From assembly GCF_030272615.1 (NCBI RefSeq), contig NC_081405.1:651078920-651142919 (forward strand): a stretch of 64,000 bases of DNA, in the 5' to 3' direction. The stretch comes from Cryptomeria japonica (lineage: Eukaryota > Streptophyta > Pinopsida > Cupressales > Cupressaceae). Shown here one piece after another: positions 23,542 to 36,029 of this stretch. The notes under the pieces were generated by a model. It saw only the letters and a list, made by a program, of their open reading frames with translations, was not told the DNA's origin and ran no database searches. Within the stretch, counting starts at the first letter, position 1; every line of letters begins with the position of its first letter. The position numbers were made by a program, and so were the translations under genes.

Positions 23542-24341
23542 TGTTAGATTCAATGATAGTCCCAAAGACACTGAGAGGGGGGGGGGGGGGTTGTGAATCA
23601 GTATATAACCGATTGAATAAATATTTAAACTTATTTATAACTTTACAACCCAAAATAGTGTACCGGTAAACAAGAATTAATGCAGTAAACACAAATAACA
23701 GAGACAACATAGAAAAACACCATAACACAAGATATTTTAACAAGGAAACCCAGTGTGGGAAAAACCTTGGTGGGATTTGTGACCCACAATATTTACTCAC
23801 TAGCCAATGAATAAATACTACTTACAATAGGGGACCTGCACATGCAAGGAGGCCAACAACCTAGAGCTCACTACTCAATGAAGAGTCTCATTGACTACAA
23901 AATGGATAATTGAATCCAATACAATGTACTACTCAAAACAACATCTCTAATGCCAGGTTTAGTACCGGTTTAAGCTCATATAGATACCTTAACCAAAAAC
24001 CTTCGTTGCCACTACACAACTATCTTCTACCATACATATCATTACAAAATGATCTTATAAGATCTCATACATATATGAGTCTTTTACAATATGCCAAGTT
24101 GGATTACAAAAGATAATTATATTAAAATAAACAAAAGTTAATCCTATGTCGGCCTAAGTGCCGGTATGATTTGTTGCTGATGTAATCTAAATGCTGGTGT
24201 AAGTGCCTCCCTGTGCTGGTGTCTACCAGTGCATGAAGTTTGTGATGCCGGTGCATGTAGAAACCTATTGCCAATTGGTTGCCAATTGGTTGCCATCAAT
24301 GACAACATCAACTATTCTCATATGAGTGTAGAATGCCAACA
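23542..24341 (-). repeat. 3' LTR of A2 (800 bp)
   Basis: It pairs with 29857-30668. A run of 14 G (plus strand) lies at 23577-23590, inside the hairpin loop; the partner LTR has 7. Confidence 0.93.
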
Positions 24342-24482
24342 ATCTCCCCCTTTGGCATTGATGGCAACACTCATGAGAAAAATCAAAATTGTTATCCCAA
24401 AACTAAAATCCAAAAAGATGTGCTCCCCCTGAGCAAGTGATCTCCTCTGTACATGCATTTTTCTCACTACCACTCCCCCTTT
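24342..24482 (-). other. PPT and G-rich 3' blocks of A2
   Basis: The minus strand reads ATGCCAAAGGGGGAGAT into the LTR (24342-24358). Further GGGGGAGC (about 24423-24430) and GGGGGAGT (about 24471-24478) blocks follow inward. Confidence 0.8.
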
Positions 24483-24559
24483 GACATCAATGACAAAGGA
24501 TGTCTTGAATAATCAAAAGAGTCCAAAAAAATGCTACCTCAAGGTCTGTAACCAGTTGG

Positions 24560-27500
24560 TTACTATCTGAAAAATATCTACCAAAACTAGATTCAAACTC
24601 TGCATAAACTTGTTGCTGTCAGTTAGAGCTACCTCAATCTGCTGGATCATACCAGTGAGATAGTGCATTTGTTGCTCCGGTGATCCTCTCCAGTAATTGT
24701 GGCCTTAGTCATTTCATCTCTCTGAGTAATTAGACTATCTAACCTCGGACCAAGTTTATTCTTTAGTTCCCGGGCTTTGGACCTTATTCTTGCCTTTTCT
24801 TTCTCAAGTTTCTCCAACTTCTCCTCAAAAACTGCCATTTACTGCTCAAAAGCTGAGATAAGTTCAAATGAACCTATCATATCATCCGCAATGTCATCAA
24901 TTTCTTTTTGTGTCTTCTTAATCTCCTCATCAATGTCCTTTGTCAAATAGTGAGGTTTACATGTTTCTCTATGCAACTCTTTATACTCCAAAATTGTAGA
25001 ATTAAGTACTAGTAAAAGTGTGTCCAAGTGATCGGTGTAGACACCTAAAATTGTCCAGTCTAATTAAATAAATCTTTATTTATTTAATTACTTTAGCCTA
25101 ATTCTTCTATTAATTAAATAAATCCTTATTTATTTAATTAATTCATTTATCCTCTTCTAGCCTTATTTCTCATTTAAATAAATACATTTATTTATTTAAA
25201 TTATCCTTTTCCTAAATTAAATAAATACTTTTATTTATTTAATTTGATCCCACTTCTTCTATTAATTAAATAAATCTTTATTTGTTTAATTATTTCATTA
25301 GCCTTTTCTACCCATGACACATGTCATTCATCTCTTAATTCATACACTACCTATCCCTTTCATTATTTTATTATTTTCTTTACCTACCCTTTAATCATAC
25401 TTTTACACCTCTCAATCTTATCCCTCCATTTATTATAGTGTCTTCTATATAAGGAGATGCTTCCTTCATTATCAAACCCTGACAAACTCACTATGCATCC
25501 CGATGATTATTCGACTACACTACGCTTTTGAACTTTCATATGCAATCAAGCCTACTTGCAACCACATTTCCGCTCTTTGTTGAGCTCTTGTGCACATAAA
25601 ATCTGAGAGCAAACTATATCAAGCAAGATCAATGGAGATAGGAAGAATGGAGATCAAAACCCTATTGGACATGTGATGGTATAATCTTTGTGATTTCATT
25701 TGATTTGCATTGTCTTAGGTAATCTTCATATGTTATGGTGGATCTTTGTTGTTGTTAGGCTAGGGTTTTGTGGTTGAATTCATTTAGCCTTTCAATATTG
25801 TTGTTATCCATTTTCACCATAAACAATTGGTACATTTCTTTATAGTGTTCTCAAAGAATGTATTTTTCTCTTTGTCAACTCTCTTCTTAATGGTATCCCC
25901 ATTCACCTTTTCCAGAGTTTTGATATTATCAACAATGAATTTGGACAATGTGTCCAATTTACCTAAAGAATCATTAATGTGCTCTATTTGACAATTAGGT
26001 GCAATTATCTTCAGGATAGGTAATGTGTTATCAATTGCCTTAAATGCAAAGACATTGCAATCTGTTATCCTCTTGATGGAATCCAATAGAACGTCTGTTA
26101 TGTTAGTAGGTCTAAATTCACCTGTAGATGTGCTCAGTTCTGCTATGGGTTTCTTCTCAACAGATGTTTGTCCAATTACCTTCATTATATCCCCTTTATT
26201 TCCATCAGATGCATCCACTTTACTTACATTTTCTTCAGGTGGATCTGTCTATGTATGTGCCTCTGCCTTTGAGGAGTTCTCAATTTGATTAAGCACCTCT
26301 GCAACTGCCGGTTTCCCAGACTCAACATGAACCTCTTCCTCAGATTATTTCTGAGTCTGTACAACTGCCGATTTCTCTGATTCTGGTTGCCTTGTGTTAG
26401 TTGTCTTATCCTCTGTAAGTTTCTCAGTTACTAGTTGCTCTGCTTGGGCTGGTATCTCAGTGTTATGAGAATCAACAATGTGTGTTGGTATCTCATAGAT
26501 CTTGTTGTCTTTGACATCATCTGCCTTAACCTCTACAGTTTCTTTGTCCACAACAATGTTTATGTCTTGAGTATCTACATTCATGGTAAAAAGTATCTCA
26601 GACTCTGGGTTAGTATCATCATGAGTTATACCTTCAGTAGCCATATCCGGTGGATTAGCTATATGTACCAGTGATGTTGAAGTTAATGGAGGGGTGTCCT
26701 GAGCCAGTGGAGGGATTTTATCTATTACTTTTATAGCAGGTACACCACCTACTTCACCTTTTCCCTTATCTTTCTGATATACCTTGAATGTCTTTTCCAC
26801 TTTCAGTCTGTTTCTTTCCTCTTGCTTTTCCTTCTCAACAAAAAATATGTCCCATTTATCTGCAGTCTCATTTGGAATTTCCTTAACCCTTCCAGCCATC
26901 AGGCTTACTTGCCGGTGCCCACTGACAAATACTGACCGGTTTTCTTCTGATATAAGCTCATCTATCTCTTCCTTATAGTTTACCAGATGTACAACTGAGA
27001 GTGCTTCAACTTTCAACTTTTTATCCAGTTCCATCACAGATAGCCTTTTAGCTTCTAATCTCATGTATAAATCATTGGGTAAATCATCAATTACTTCTAT
27101 CAAAACTTTCATGTAGATATCCAAATGTAAAATAATGCTTTCTTCAATTGTTTGTTTGTCAGAATCCTTAAAATAATTATACCATTTATTTACATTTACG
27201 AGATTACCTTCCTCTATAATCTCATTCAGTAGATCATCCAGTGTAGGGGTAACCGGTGTCTGTTTCTTCTTTGGTGTAAGCTTCTTTTGCGGTTCCCTAA
27301 CTGCCTATTGCTTTTTCCTTAGTGTCCTTGTTTTCTTAGGAGGAGGAGAAGGTACCGGTGGGGTTTTCCTTTTCCATTCCACTCTCTTAAACTCAATAGC
27401 CTTGCCATTGTCAGTATCAAAAGATGTTACAACCAGTGAAACATGTGCTTCTGGTTGCAGTCTTTTAAGCTCACTAGCTAATATACCACTAATATTCTTG

Positions 27501-28652
27501 ACATTTTCCTTAATTTCACTAGCCTTCTTAGAGGCATCTCTGATAAAATTGTCTCTTTTCTTCCTTTCTTTCTGCATAGATACATTACTTGTAATAGTTT
27601 CTGGATTACCAAATATTCCTTTAGATGGCTCCCTGGGTGCATCAAGTAGAGCTTTTGCATATGTTTCCAGAACAGGTAGGTCTACCTCATAACCCATCTC
27701 AGTAACCCAAATAGTTCTAGGGCTTACTTCTTCCATCCAAGTCTCATCTCGCTTAATGAAAAAATAGATTTGCTTGTCATATTTATCAACTATGCTCTGT
27801 GGTAATCTCTCTCTTGCTCTCATATTAGTTTGAAATGTTTTGAAGTAATCTGCAATGTTCTTATCATAGTCAGTGCCCATACTGGTGAAAGCTTCCTCTA
27901 TCTGCTTTCCTACCGAGATGTCATAACCAAAATCCTTGTGACCTATGCCAGGTATCTCTTTGGTAAAGTATAGCATTAAGCATACTAGTAGGTTCCCAAA
28001 ATAGAAAGTACCTTTCTTATCTCCCTTAATCTTCTTCAAATTGCTAATTAGTTCATCTTTAAGCCATTCACAAACATCTATCTTAGCATTATTTTTTACG
28101 ATCTCATATGCACTATGAATACAAAGGCTAGAAATTGAATTCAGTCTATTGGCATGTGTTTCTTTATATCCAAGTATCATACTAACATATCTCACATTTA
28201 TATCCTTGACATCATTGACTCTAAGTGACCTGCTATCAGATGTAGCTCCGCTTAAGCTTGTCACACTCTTGTTAGGTATTTTCTTGGTTTTATTAGACCT
28301 ATACCGGTTGAAGGTAAACCAATAACTTAATTGATTCCCTAGTTATCTTGCAAACTGACTCTAACCACATGAACTCTCCATGGACTCCGCTCAATACAAG
28401 TTGTACAACTTCCTTTGGAAATTCGGGAATGTTTAGTATTTCTACAAAACCTAAGTCTTCCACAATCTTATGTGCAGGTTTAATCATGCCTTTTTCATCG
28501 GTAATAACCTCATTAAACATTTTCTTCAAATCTTCAGTCCCTAGGTTTTGCTTGTCGGTTAAGTGAAAACTTAACACATTTGTCGATAAAGAAGAAATGT
28601 ATCTTCTCACCATCAACCGAGGGTAAAATGCATGATTTTCAATTTGTTGCAA
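24560..28652 (-). pseudogene. family A ORF2, copy A2 (interrupted by solo LTR C)
   Basis: On the minus strand the conserved N-terminal block (LGFVEILNIPEFPKEVV, LESVCKIT) starts from about 28610. Then comes a 319-codon open stretch (28264-27305) ending in basic KKTRTLRKKQ, an acidic/Thr-rich middle (about 27124-26345), and a coiled-coil C-terminus that breaks off at 25826 and resumes at 25035. Identical domain order occurs in A3. The leader runs directly into QNLGTED, so the spacer unique to A3 is missing. Function is unknown. Stops are few; the main break is the inserted LTR. Confidence 0.78.
25036..25825 (+). repeat. solo LTR of family C (790 bp)
   Basis: It runs TGTAGACACCTAAAA to ATAAACA and interrupts A2 ORF2. 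The flanks are ATCGG (25031-25035) and ATTGG (25826-25830), a TSD with one mismatch. No internal sequence or second LTR accompanies it. It contains about six degenerate repeats of an AT-rich unit (TTAATTAAATAAATC) at 25060-25300 and a likely TATA box, CTATATAAGG, at 25445-25454. Its start matches that of the minus-strand LTR ending at 6096. Confidence 0.9.
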
Positions 28653-28672
28653 TACCCCCTAATGATTATTCC

Positions 28673-29785
28673 TTAGTTAGACGAAGAATCTCCTACCAGT
28701 GGAGGGTTACTCTATTATACCGGTGCAAATATAGATTCATCAACTTTTTGATCTGCCTTCTTAATCCATTGTTTTGAAAAATCTTGCTTTATTTCATTTA
28801 CCTTTTCTTTTCCCTTCACACTAGATCCTTTATTGTTCGCTGGTATAGTCTTGCTTCTACAAAATTTTGCAATATGTCCAATCTTGTTACATGCATAACA
28901 AGTTACATTATTCCTCTGAATAGCTTTTCCATATCCTTGACCGGTTTGTGATCAGCATTGATTAGATAAATGCCCAAATCTACCACAAACATAGCATTTC
29001 ACATTCATTCTGCAATTTTCTAAATTATGACCAACTTTGTTGCATTTGGAACATTGACTGGTGGGTGAATTTGTATTTTGATTATTTCTAAATCTACACT
29101 GATTTGCTCTATGACCATATTTGTTACAATTGTAACATTTCCCATTAAATTTATAAGCATTAGGTTGTCTTACGGGTTTGTTCTGATCTTGATTATTTGA
29201 AGTACCGAAACTTTCTCCAATTTCAAATCCAATTCCAATTGTATCTCCATCAAGTTTCCGTCTTTTCAGCATGTCATCAAGCCTTTCTAAACTTTTCTTG
29301 AATTTGTCTTTGTGTTCATTTTCAGTGATCAACTCATTTTCCAGAATTCCAACTTGTCTCACAAGCTCATCTTTATCATGTTGCATGTGAATCAAATTTG
29401 TCTTTAGCATATCAATTTCATGACTGAGTCTCAGATTTTCATTTCCTGCATCATTAAGTCTCCTAGTCAAGTCTTCTTCATTCTTCTTCCTATCTTCAAT
29501 ATCCTTACATAACCTCATGGTCATATCTTGCATTTAATTCTTCATATTACTATTCTCTTTCCTTAACTTATTTGCAATGTCTCTAAGAGTTTCCTTTTCA
29601 TCATCCTCATTATGCATTTTCTCATGAAGTTCCTTTCTCTTATTTTATGCTATAACAAGGTTCTCTTGAAGTCCTTTAATGAATTCCTTAGCAGTCCTCA
29701 GGTCATCTTCAAGTTTGATATTCTTCAATTTTTTTGCATCAAAATCTTCAAGAGCTCCTTCCAACTATTTTCTTAATTTCTCCAT
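28673..29785 (-). pseudogene. family A ORF1, coiled coil with four CCHC knuckles (copy A2)
   Basis: The start is the ATG at 29783-29785 (MEKLRK). An N-terminal coiled coil (for example MTMRLCKDIEDRKKNEEDL) is followed by knuckles CYNCNKYGHRANQC, CSKCNKVGHNLENC, CYVCGRFGHLSNQC and a fourth near 28860-28900. The 193-codon segment 29533-28952 is uninterrupted. It ends in DSSSN at 28673. It should bind RNA like Gag, but no capsid domain is visible. A stop near 28952 and others upstream break it. Confidence 0.83.
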
Positions 29786-29838
29786 CTGTACCGGTTTCAG
29801 AATCTTCATTAAGCCGTTAGGCTTTTACAAATAGAGGA

Positions 29839-29856
29839 CCAGACTCTAATACTAAT
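29839..29856 (-). other. degenerate primer-binding site of A2
   Basis: The minus strand reads ATTAGTATTAGAGTCTGG at the position of the tRNA-Met PBS. Three G/C to A/T changes relative to TGGTATCAGAGC are visible. Confidence 0.85.
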
Positions 29857-30668
29857 TGTTATATTCAATGACAGTCCCAAAGACACTGAGAGGGGGGGTG
29901 AATCAGTATCTAATCGGTTGAATGAATATTTAAACTTATTTATAACTTTGCAACCCAAAATAGTGTACCAATAAACAAGAATTAATGCAGTAAACACAAA
30001 TAACAGAGACAACATAGAAACACACCATAACACAAGATATTTTAATGAAGAAACTTGGTGTGGTAAAAAACTCGGTGGGATTTGTGACCCACAATATTTA
30101 CTCACTAGCCAATGAATAAATACTACTTACAATAGGGGGCTTGCACATGTAGGGAGACCAACAACCTAGAGCTCACTGCTCAATGAAGAGTCTCACTGAC
30201 TACAAAATGGATAATTAAATCCAATACAATGTACTACTCAAAACAACATCTCTAATGCCAGGTTCAGTACCGGTTTAAGCTCAGATAGATACCTTAACCA
30301 AAAACCTTCGCTGCCACTAAACAACTATCTTCTACCATACATATCATTACAAAATGATCTTATAAGATCTCATACATATATGAGTCTTTTACAATATGCC
30401 AAGTCGACTTACAAAAGATAATTATATTACAATAAACAAAAGTTCATCCTATGTCAGCCTGAGTGTCGGTATGATTTTTTTCCGATGTAATCTAAATGCC
30501 GATGTAAGCGCCTGTCAATGCCAGTGTCTACCGGTGCGTGAAGTTTGTGATGTCGGTGCATGTAGAAACCTCTTGCTGGTTGGTTTCCAGTTGGTTGCCA
30601 GTTGGTTTCCAGTTGGTTTCCATTAATGACAATATCAACTATTCTTATATGAGTGTAGAATGCCAACA
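29857..30668 (-). repeat. 5' LTR of A2 (812 bp)
   Basis: It pairs with 23542-24341. The hairpin arms on the plus strand are GACACTGA (29882-29889) and TCAGTATC (29903-29910). In the sense RNA this stem contains one U-G wobble. Confidence 0.93.
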
Positions 30669-30692
30669 GTGTTCATGACAGGTTCACCATAA

Positions 30693-31880
30693 TGTAATGG
30701 TGAAAAAGTGACCTTGCGAAGGGAAGAACTAGGTTCCCTTGAGAGCCAATTTCACAACATACATTTAAATATCCACAAGTAGTGAAAATATCTAATTATA
30801 GAAATAGAAAAAGTTGATGACAGAAAGTCTTTAGTCCAACTTTGAACGTCTTTGCCAAGGATGACAGAATGATGTGTAGATGTATACACGACATGTTGTA
30901 GTTATGTATAGACTACAAATAGAAAAGACTCAGAAACACAAAAACCCAACTCTATCCTTTAGATAATCTGCAAAACTCAGAAATTAGAAATGTGACAACG
31001 AATAGTAGATAATAAATATAAGCAAAAATGAATATGAATAAAATAAATAAATCATAAGCAAACCCTCATGTGTTTGAGAGATTCTAATAAACCTTCACAT
31101 AAGAAGAAGAGGAAATATGTTTGGGGTTGTTTAGAGGCTTGCCTCAATCAAGTCCTTGTTTTGGTTTTTCCACCTCCACAATAACCAGATAGATAGATCA
31201 AAAAGATAAATAAACAATATTGATGATTTGATAGATAAGGGATGTTATAAATCCCCAAGATGCTCAAAGACGTGGGAAAGATATTACCGGATAGGCTTGA
31301 GAAAGTCACGAGAGCTAGAAATATTATCATGAGAGCTTGAGAGTGTCGTAGAAGATTAGAGACTATTGTAGTAGGAAAGAGAGAGTAAGAGAAAGCTGAG
31401 AGAACTAAAGAGATTTCTTGAGAGAACTAAGAGAGATCCAGAGTGATAGAGGGATTTCTAAAAGTGAGAAGATAGATTTAAAAGAGAGAATAGGAGGGAA
31501 AGAAGAGGCTAGTGAGTCGTTTGGAAGATTCTAAGTCGTTTCCACCGACCAAGGTGGGTGACAAGTGTTGAAATGCATAGAAGTGACATTTGAACATTAA
31601 GATGTCGTGGGATGAATGCACAGTGCGTGAACGTTTGTATAACATGCTAGTGTCCAGACGAACACACTAAAAAAAAATGAGTGGCAAGAAAGACATGCAA
31701 CTAACATGAAACTGAAGCTGAAAGATAGGTGCTAGGAAAAGGTGTCCTAAGCATCCCGAGAGGGAAAAGGATGATGCAAGGGCTGAAATGAGCCTACTCA
31801 AATGCTAGGGGAATGGAAGTTAAAGTGGATACAGAAGTGTAGGTGGAATTGCAAAGGGGTATGAAATTTTTGACACTACA
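30693..31880 (-). repeat. 5' LTR of E (1188 bp)
   Basis: It pairs with 18952-20122 and starts TGTAGTGTC on the minus strand. The 24 bp between its end and A2 are leader; a PBS there would begin TGGTGAACCTGTC. I cannot assign its tRNA. Confidence 0.92.
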
Positions 31881-31885
31881 ATTGG

Positions 31886-31990
31886 TTCATTTGATCTCAC
31901 TACAAACATGGTTTGGATAAGAAGATAAGTAGACTTGATAAATATTATATTTTTAATAGTAATTTTTTCACCTTGAATACCTAAGGCTTT
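31886..31990 (+). pseudogene. LINE endonuclease fragment, right part
   Basis: Directly after the second ATTGG copy, the translation reads KKISRLDKYYIFNSNFF, matching the SRLDRFL motif that follows GDFN in plant LINE endonucleases. It therefore continues the fragment that ends at 18951. It is too short for more detail. Confidence 0.6.
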
Positions 31991-33809
31991 CTTCACCAAG
32001 TTGAGCAAACCACCATTCTTGCAAAAATCACCCCATCCTTACCATTTTACCTCTCTCAAACTCTTATCCTAACTATGTTAGTCTACTATACAAATTCAAT
32101 AAGTTGCTCACCTTTACAACCCTAAATGAACCCTTTTCCTAGCTACCATTTAGCAAACCATTCTTGTGAAGTGATGGTGAATCTTGGATCAAATAGTGGA
32201 ATATTTCTTTATCTTAATGAGTCACATATCTTAGAGCCTTTCCTAGAATACTAGCATGAAAACAAAAATGAAAGTTGCAGACACTAATATTATTCTATTT
32301 AATTATGCATCCTAATTATCGCATATTATCCATTTTCTAATTATATATAATATATTTAATTATAGTAATGTCCACCAAAATACCCTAGACAAATATGCCA
32401 ACTAACATGCAGAAAGAGATAATTTTTTTAAAACATCCCCTAATACAATAATCATAATTAACTACTCGTATGCAATAAACATCCATTAACCAAATAACAT
32501 TTAATCATCTTAACATAATCATGAAAAGACATCACGCAAACAAAAATAATCATAATACATCTAAGCGTTCCCTAGGGTATCTCAACGCCATTACCTAAAC
32601 TAACCATAAGAAATAACATAACATCATAAGCTTGATACCACACTTGCATACTATATCTAACATGATTTATTCTTTACATGCATTCATGATCATTCACTAT
32701 TCTATAACATGAATATATCTATCTACTAAACATCTATTAACCATCCCTTTTCAAGTTCATTATAAAATACCAATACCAAATATTCCTAATCCCACACTTA
32801 TACATTTCTATCATCATTATTAACTAATCTCAAGATGATGTATCACATTTCCAACTTTATATCAGACTATATGCATAACCACCATTTACATGAATACAAT
32901 ATCCTTCTCCAATAAGGAACATAGTTCTCATTACATTACCATTACACCATGTATCCAATACGTACATATGTCATAAGAATCATTTACATCAATTTGCTAC
33001 AAGTATCCATCCATAGTTGAGAAGAAAAGATATCCACATCCACGCAAGAGCATCCAATGAAGAACATCCCAATGGAAGAATACATCAAACTACCCGACCA
33101 TGTGGAACCATAAGGAACCACCCCCCATGCTAGGAGATGACACAATATCCCACTCATACTCTAGATCTAGGCTGACACCTAACAACCAAAGGAAAGACCA
33201 ATACAAACAACTGCAAGAATGCAAAACATAAAATCCATTCTCAAAACCTCCAAAGGCAACACATAAAAAACAAGGCTTAGGGAACTAGGACCTACATGTA
33301 GGGAAAAGAGTGTCATCACATATGACAAATAGAAACCTTGACACACGTCTCGACCATCCTAGATGCACATGCGAAGTCATCTCAACCTTAATGGGGTAAG
33401 GGAGATTAGCTTACCTGGGTTGCCAAGGCCTTCCCAATCCTATCCCAAATTAGTACCACTGGGCAAGGCAAAGGGGCCACCAACCATTTCTTATTTTATT
33501 AAGATGAACTATTCTACCCAACCCCAATAATTAGTATATTAAGTTATCACTTGATTACAAAGTCAAACTCCCAATGAGATATCTGACGATCTAGACCCCG
33601 AGTAACCTGGGTGTCTACCCCCTTGTGATCTCGATCATTCACTTGGAAGCCCACTACCCCTAGCATGCACCTAGACCTTAGTGTGTAACATACATCAAAA
33701 TAACAACATATCCACAATAATGAGGGCTCACAAGAGATATAAAAGTTCTCATAATATCATAAGGAACTTGTTGCACGAATTAGGATACATAAGGCCTCAT
33801 ACATGACAA
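31991..33809. other. no gene seen
   Basis: AT-rich sequence with many stop codons on both strands. No LTR pair or coding motif was recognised. Confidence 0.55.
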
Positions 33810-33814
33810 TAGCC

Positions 33815-34147
33815 CATTGGCAGTTGGCCAACATCCCTCATGGGGATTCACAACATGGTTTAAGAACCTCTCATGGATTCTATAAGTCTAGTGGTTGTAT
33901 TGGGCATTGACAGGTCGCAACAACAACCCTAGCTTGTAACAAGTGGTATCTGAGCTTGGTCACAGGTTCAAATCACGCAAGCCACGATGAGTGACGATGG
34001 GATGGGGATTTTTGGCAGTGGGACAACATCCCTCGTGGGTATTCATGACATGGTTTAATATCCTCCTATGGATTCTATAGGTCTAGTGGTTGTATCGGGC
34101 ATTGACAGGTCGATCTTTTGGTGCAACGACAACCCTAGCTTGTAACA
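33815..34147 (+). mobile_element. TRIM-like miniature LTR retroelement (333 bp)
   Basis: Two direct terminal repeats, 33815-33941 (127 bp) and 34010-34147 (138 bp), both end in CTAGCTTGTAACA. A 68-bp interior begins with AGTGGTATCTGAGC, one base off the tRNA-Met PBS core, and ends with the purine tract GATGGGATGGGGAT. A perfect TSD, TAGCC, lies at 33810-33814 and 34148-34152. There is no coding capacity, as in known TRIMs. Both LTR starts have lost TG (CATTGG, TTTTGG). Confidence 0.88.
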
Positions 34148-34152
34148 TAGCC

Positions 34153-36013
34153 TTCACCAATGCATAACAATCAAAGAGATAAACATGAACATAAACCAAA
34201 GATGAATCCAAAAGATTTCCAAATCCTCAAAATCAAGGCAAAAAAAATCCCACTAGAGTCATAAGAACAATCCTCAACAGCAAGGAATTCTCCCTCTTGC
34301 CGGAGCAACTCATCGCATAAGAACACCTCGACGGTAAGGCTCAAACCCTCTCATCTGAGCACAAAAGACATCATGAAAGATTAAATTACATCAAAGAAAA
34401 CTCAGGGAATCTAAAAAAAAACCACCCATTCCCTTTAGAGAATGAACACAATCCAAAAAGACACACATTGCTCAAAACCGACTTTCTAGGCCCTTCAGAG
34501 CAGTCTAGCTCTCCCGGAATGCAGCTCAGTGCCCCTAGAATGCCGTGCAATTATTTTTTAAGTACATTAACATTATGGTACATTCCCTATCATTTTGGGT
34601 ACATATGGTAGCGTTTTGGGTGCATTAGGTAGCATTTTGTGTGCATGACTCACCATTCTGACTATATGACTCAGCTCTCTAGACATATTCCCCTGTGCCC
34701 TTGGGATGAAGAATGGTGTTCCTAGACCATATGGTAGCACTCCTGGTCCATATGGTAGTGCTCCTAGTAGTTCCTATAGCATTTTTGGTAAAGAGACCAA
34801 AAATCAAGCAAAAAGGACTCATATGGTTAAGGTACTTGCCTAGATCTACTAAGGGGTAAAAAATGACACTCAAAACCAACCCAGTAGTTCTAGAAAGTTC
34901 AAAAATTGAAGAGGGAATACAAAAAATACAAGGTTGCAGAATCACAGATAGAAAACTTCATAAAGGACCTTCTCCCACGGTGCTTAGAATGGCACCTAGA
35001 ACACAACATCAAAGGGGAGAAGTGCTAACAACACAACAACCTCAAGGAGAAATCATACAAACTAAATGAAGCTCAAATACAATCTTTGATCCTTTCCAAA
35101 GGTTTTTCCCCCATAACATGCATATCATTGTGAATCAAAATGGCTCTCGACAAGCTACAGGAAGCCTGAAATCACCTAAAAATAATACTGAGACAAGGGA
35201 GACTCAAAGAGTACAATATAAGGAGATGCATAACTTCAAACAAGACCCAAATATCTACTAAAACACAGGGAAGAGAAAGCATAGCATTCACAGAGAAAGA
35301 ACAAAAAAAGTCATTTCCGACAAGCAATATCTCAAAATTGAAAACAATAATCTGCAAATTCCCTTTTCAATTTTCCTTTCTTTTCAAATATTTCCCAAAT
35401 ACAAATTCAATCTCTAAAATCCATTCTAAAACCCAAACAATCTTTTAATCAGGCACAGAACATACAAGATTTAAAAATGAAATTTGCAAAGTAGGAAACA
35501 AGAGATCCAACCTAGAGATCGCACTCCAAATCAATAGAAAATTTGACGAAGAGCAAGAAAAACAACCAACAATCCAAACGATCAAATCCTCAATCCAAGC
35601 TCCAAGCAATTTAAAATCCAATCTCCAAAATTCTATCGGATGGTAACCTGGCGACATTCACAAAAAGCCAAACAAATAAAAATCAAATTCAAAACTATAA
35701 GGAAAATTCGACCAATCAGCAAATTCGAGGAAACCATATATTATACCTACCATACCAAAATCTATGCATAAATAATATAAAATAATATTTATCTAACTTA
35801 CCAAGCTACCGACCAATAGTAAAACAAGGTAGGTAGGATAAACAATAAAATTAAATAACCAAAAGGATAAATAGGAATTAAAATAATATGATTATCCAAT
35901 ATAAATAAAAACCACGGGTACAATTAGTTAAATAAAGCGCATTGATTAAGTAATAAACAAAATATAACCTTAATTAATCAAATTAATAGTAATTAATTAA
36001 TCCTTGATAACCC
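34153..36013. other. no gene seen
   Basis: It contains short diverged repeats of TATGGTAGCRTTTT character at about 34580-34765 and increasingly AT-rich sequence toward 36000. The open frames here show no domain or codon evidence. Confidence 0.5.
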
Positions 36014-36029
36014 ATAATAATATTAAATC

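Larger units (their letters stand above)
23542..30668 (-). mobile_element. LTR retrotransposon family A, copy A2 (full length, with solo LTR nested)
   Basis: LTRs lie at 23542-24341 and 29857-30668, with a perfect TSD, GTGTT, at 23537-23541 and 30669-30673. The minus-strand order is LTR, PBS, ORF1, ORF2, G-rich blocks and PPT, LTR. A 790-bp family C LTR interrupts ORF2. Like A1 and A3 it lacks pol. Confidence 0.95.
18952..31880 (-). mobile_element. Ty3/gypsy-derived LTR element E, with A2 nested
   Basis: LTRs lie at 18952-20122 and 30693-31880, with a perfect TSD, ATTGG, at 18947-18951 and 31881-31885. Without A2 the internal part is only about 3.4 kb. It encodes a gypsy-type aspartic protease region and a G-patch but no integrase or reverse transcriptase, so E is a non-autonomous deletion form. 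A2 inserted only 19 bp inside its 5' LTR. Confidence 0.93.

Noticed and set aside
33942-33985. tRNA-derived SINE with a box B-like GGTTCAAATC
   Set aside because: The sequence lies between two direct repeats with PBS, PPT and TSD, which fits a TRIM. No box A at proper spacing was convincing.
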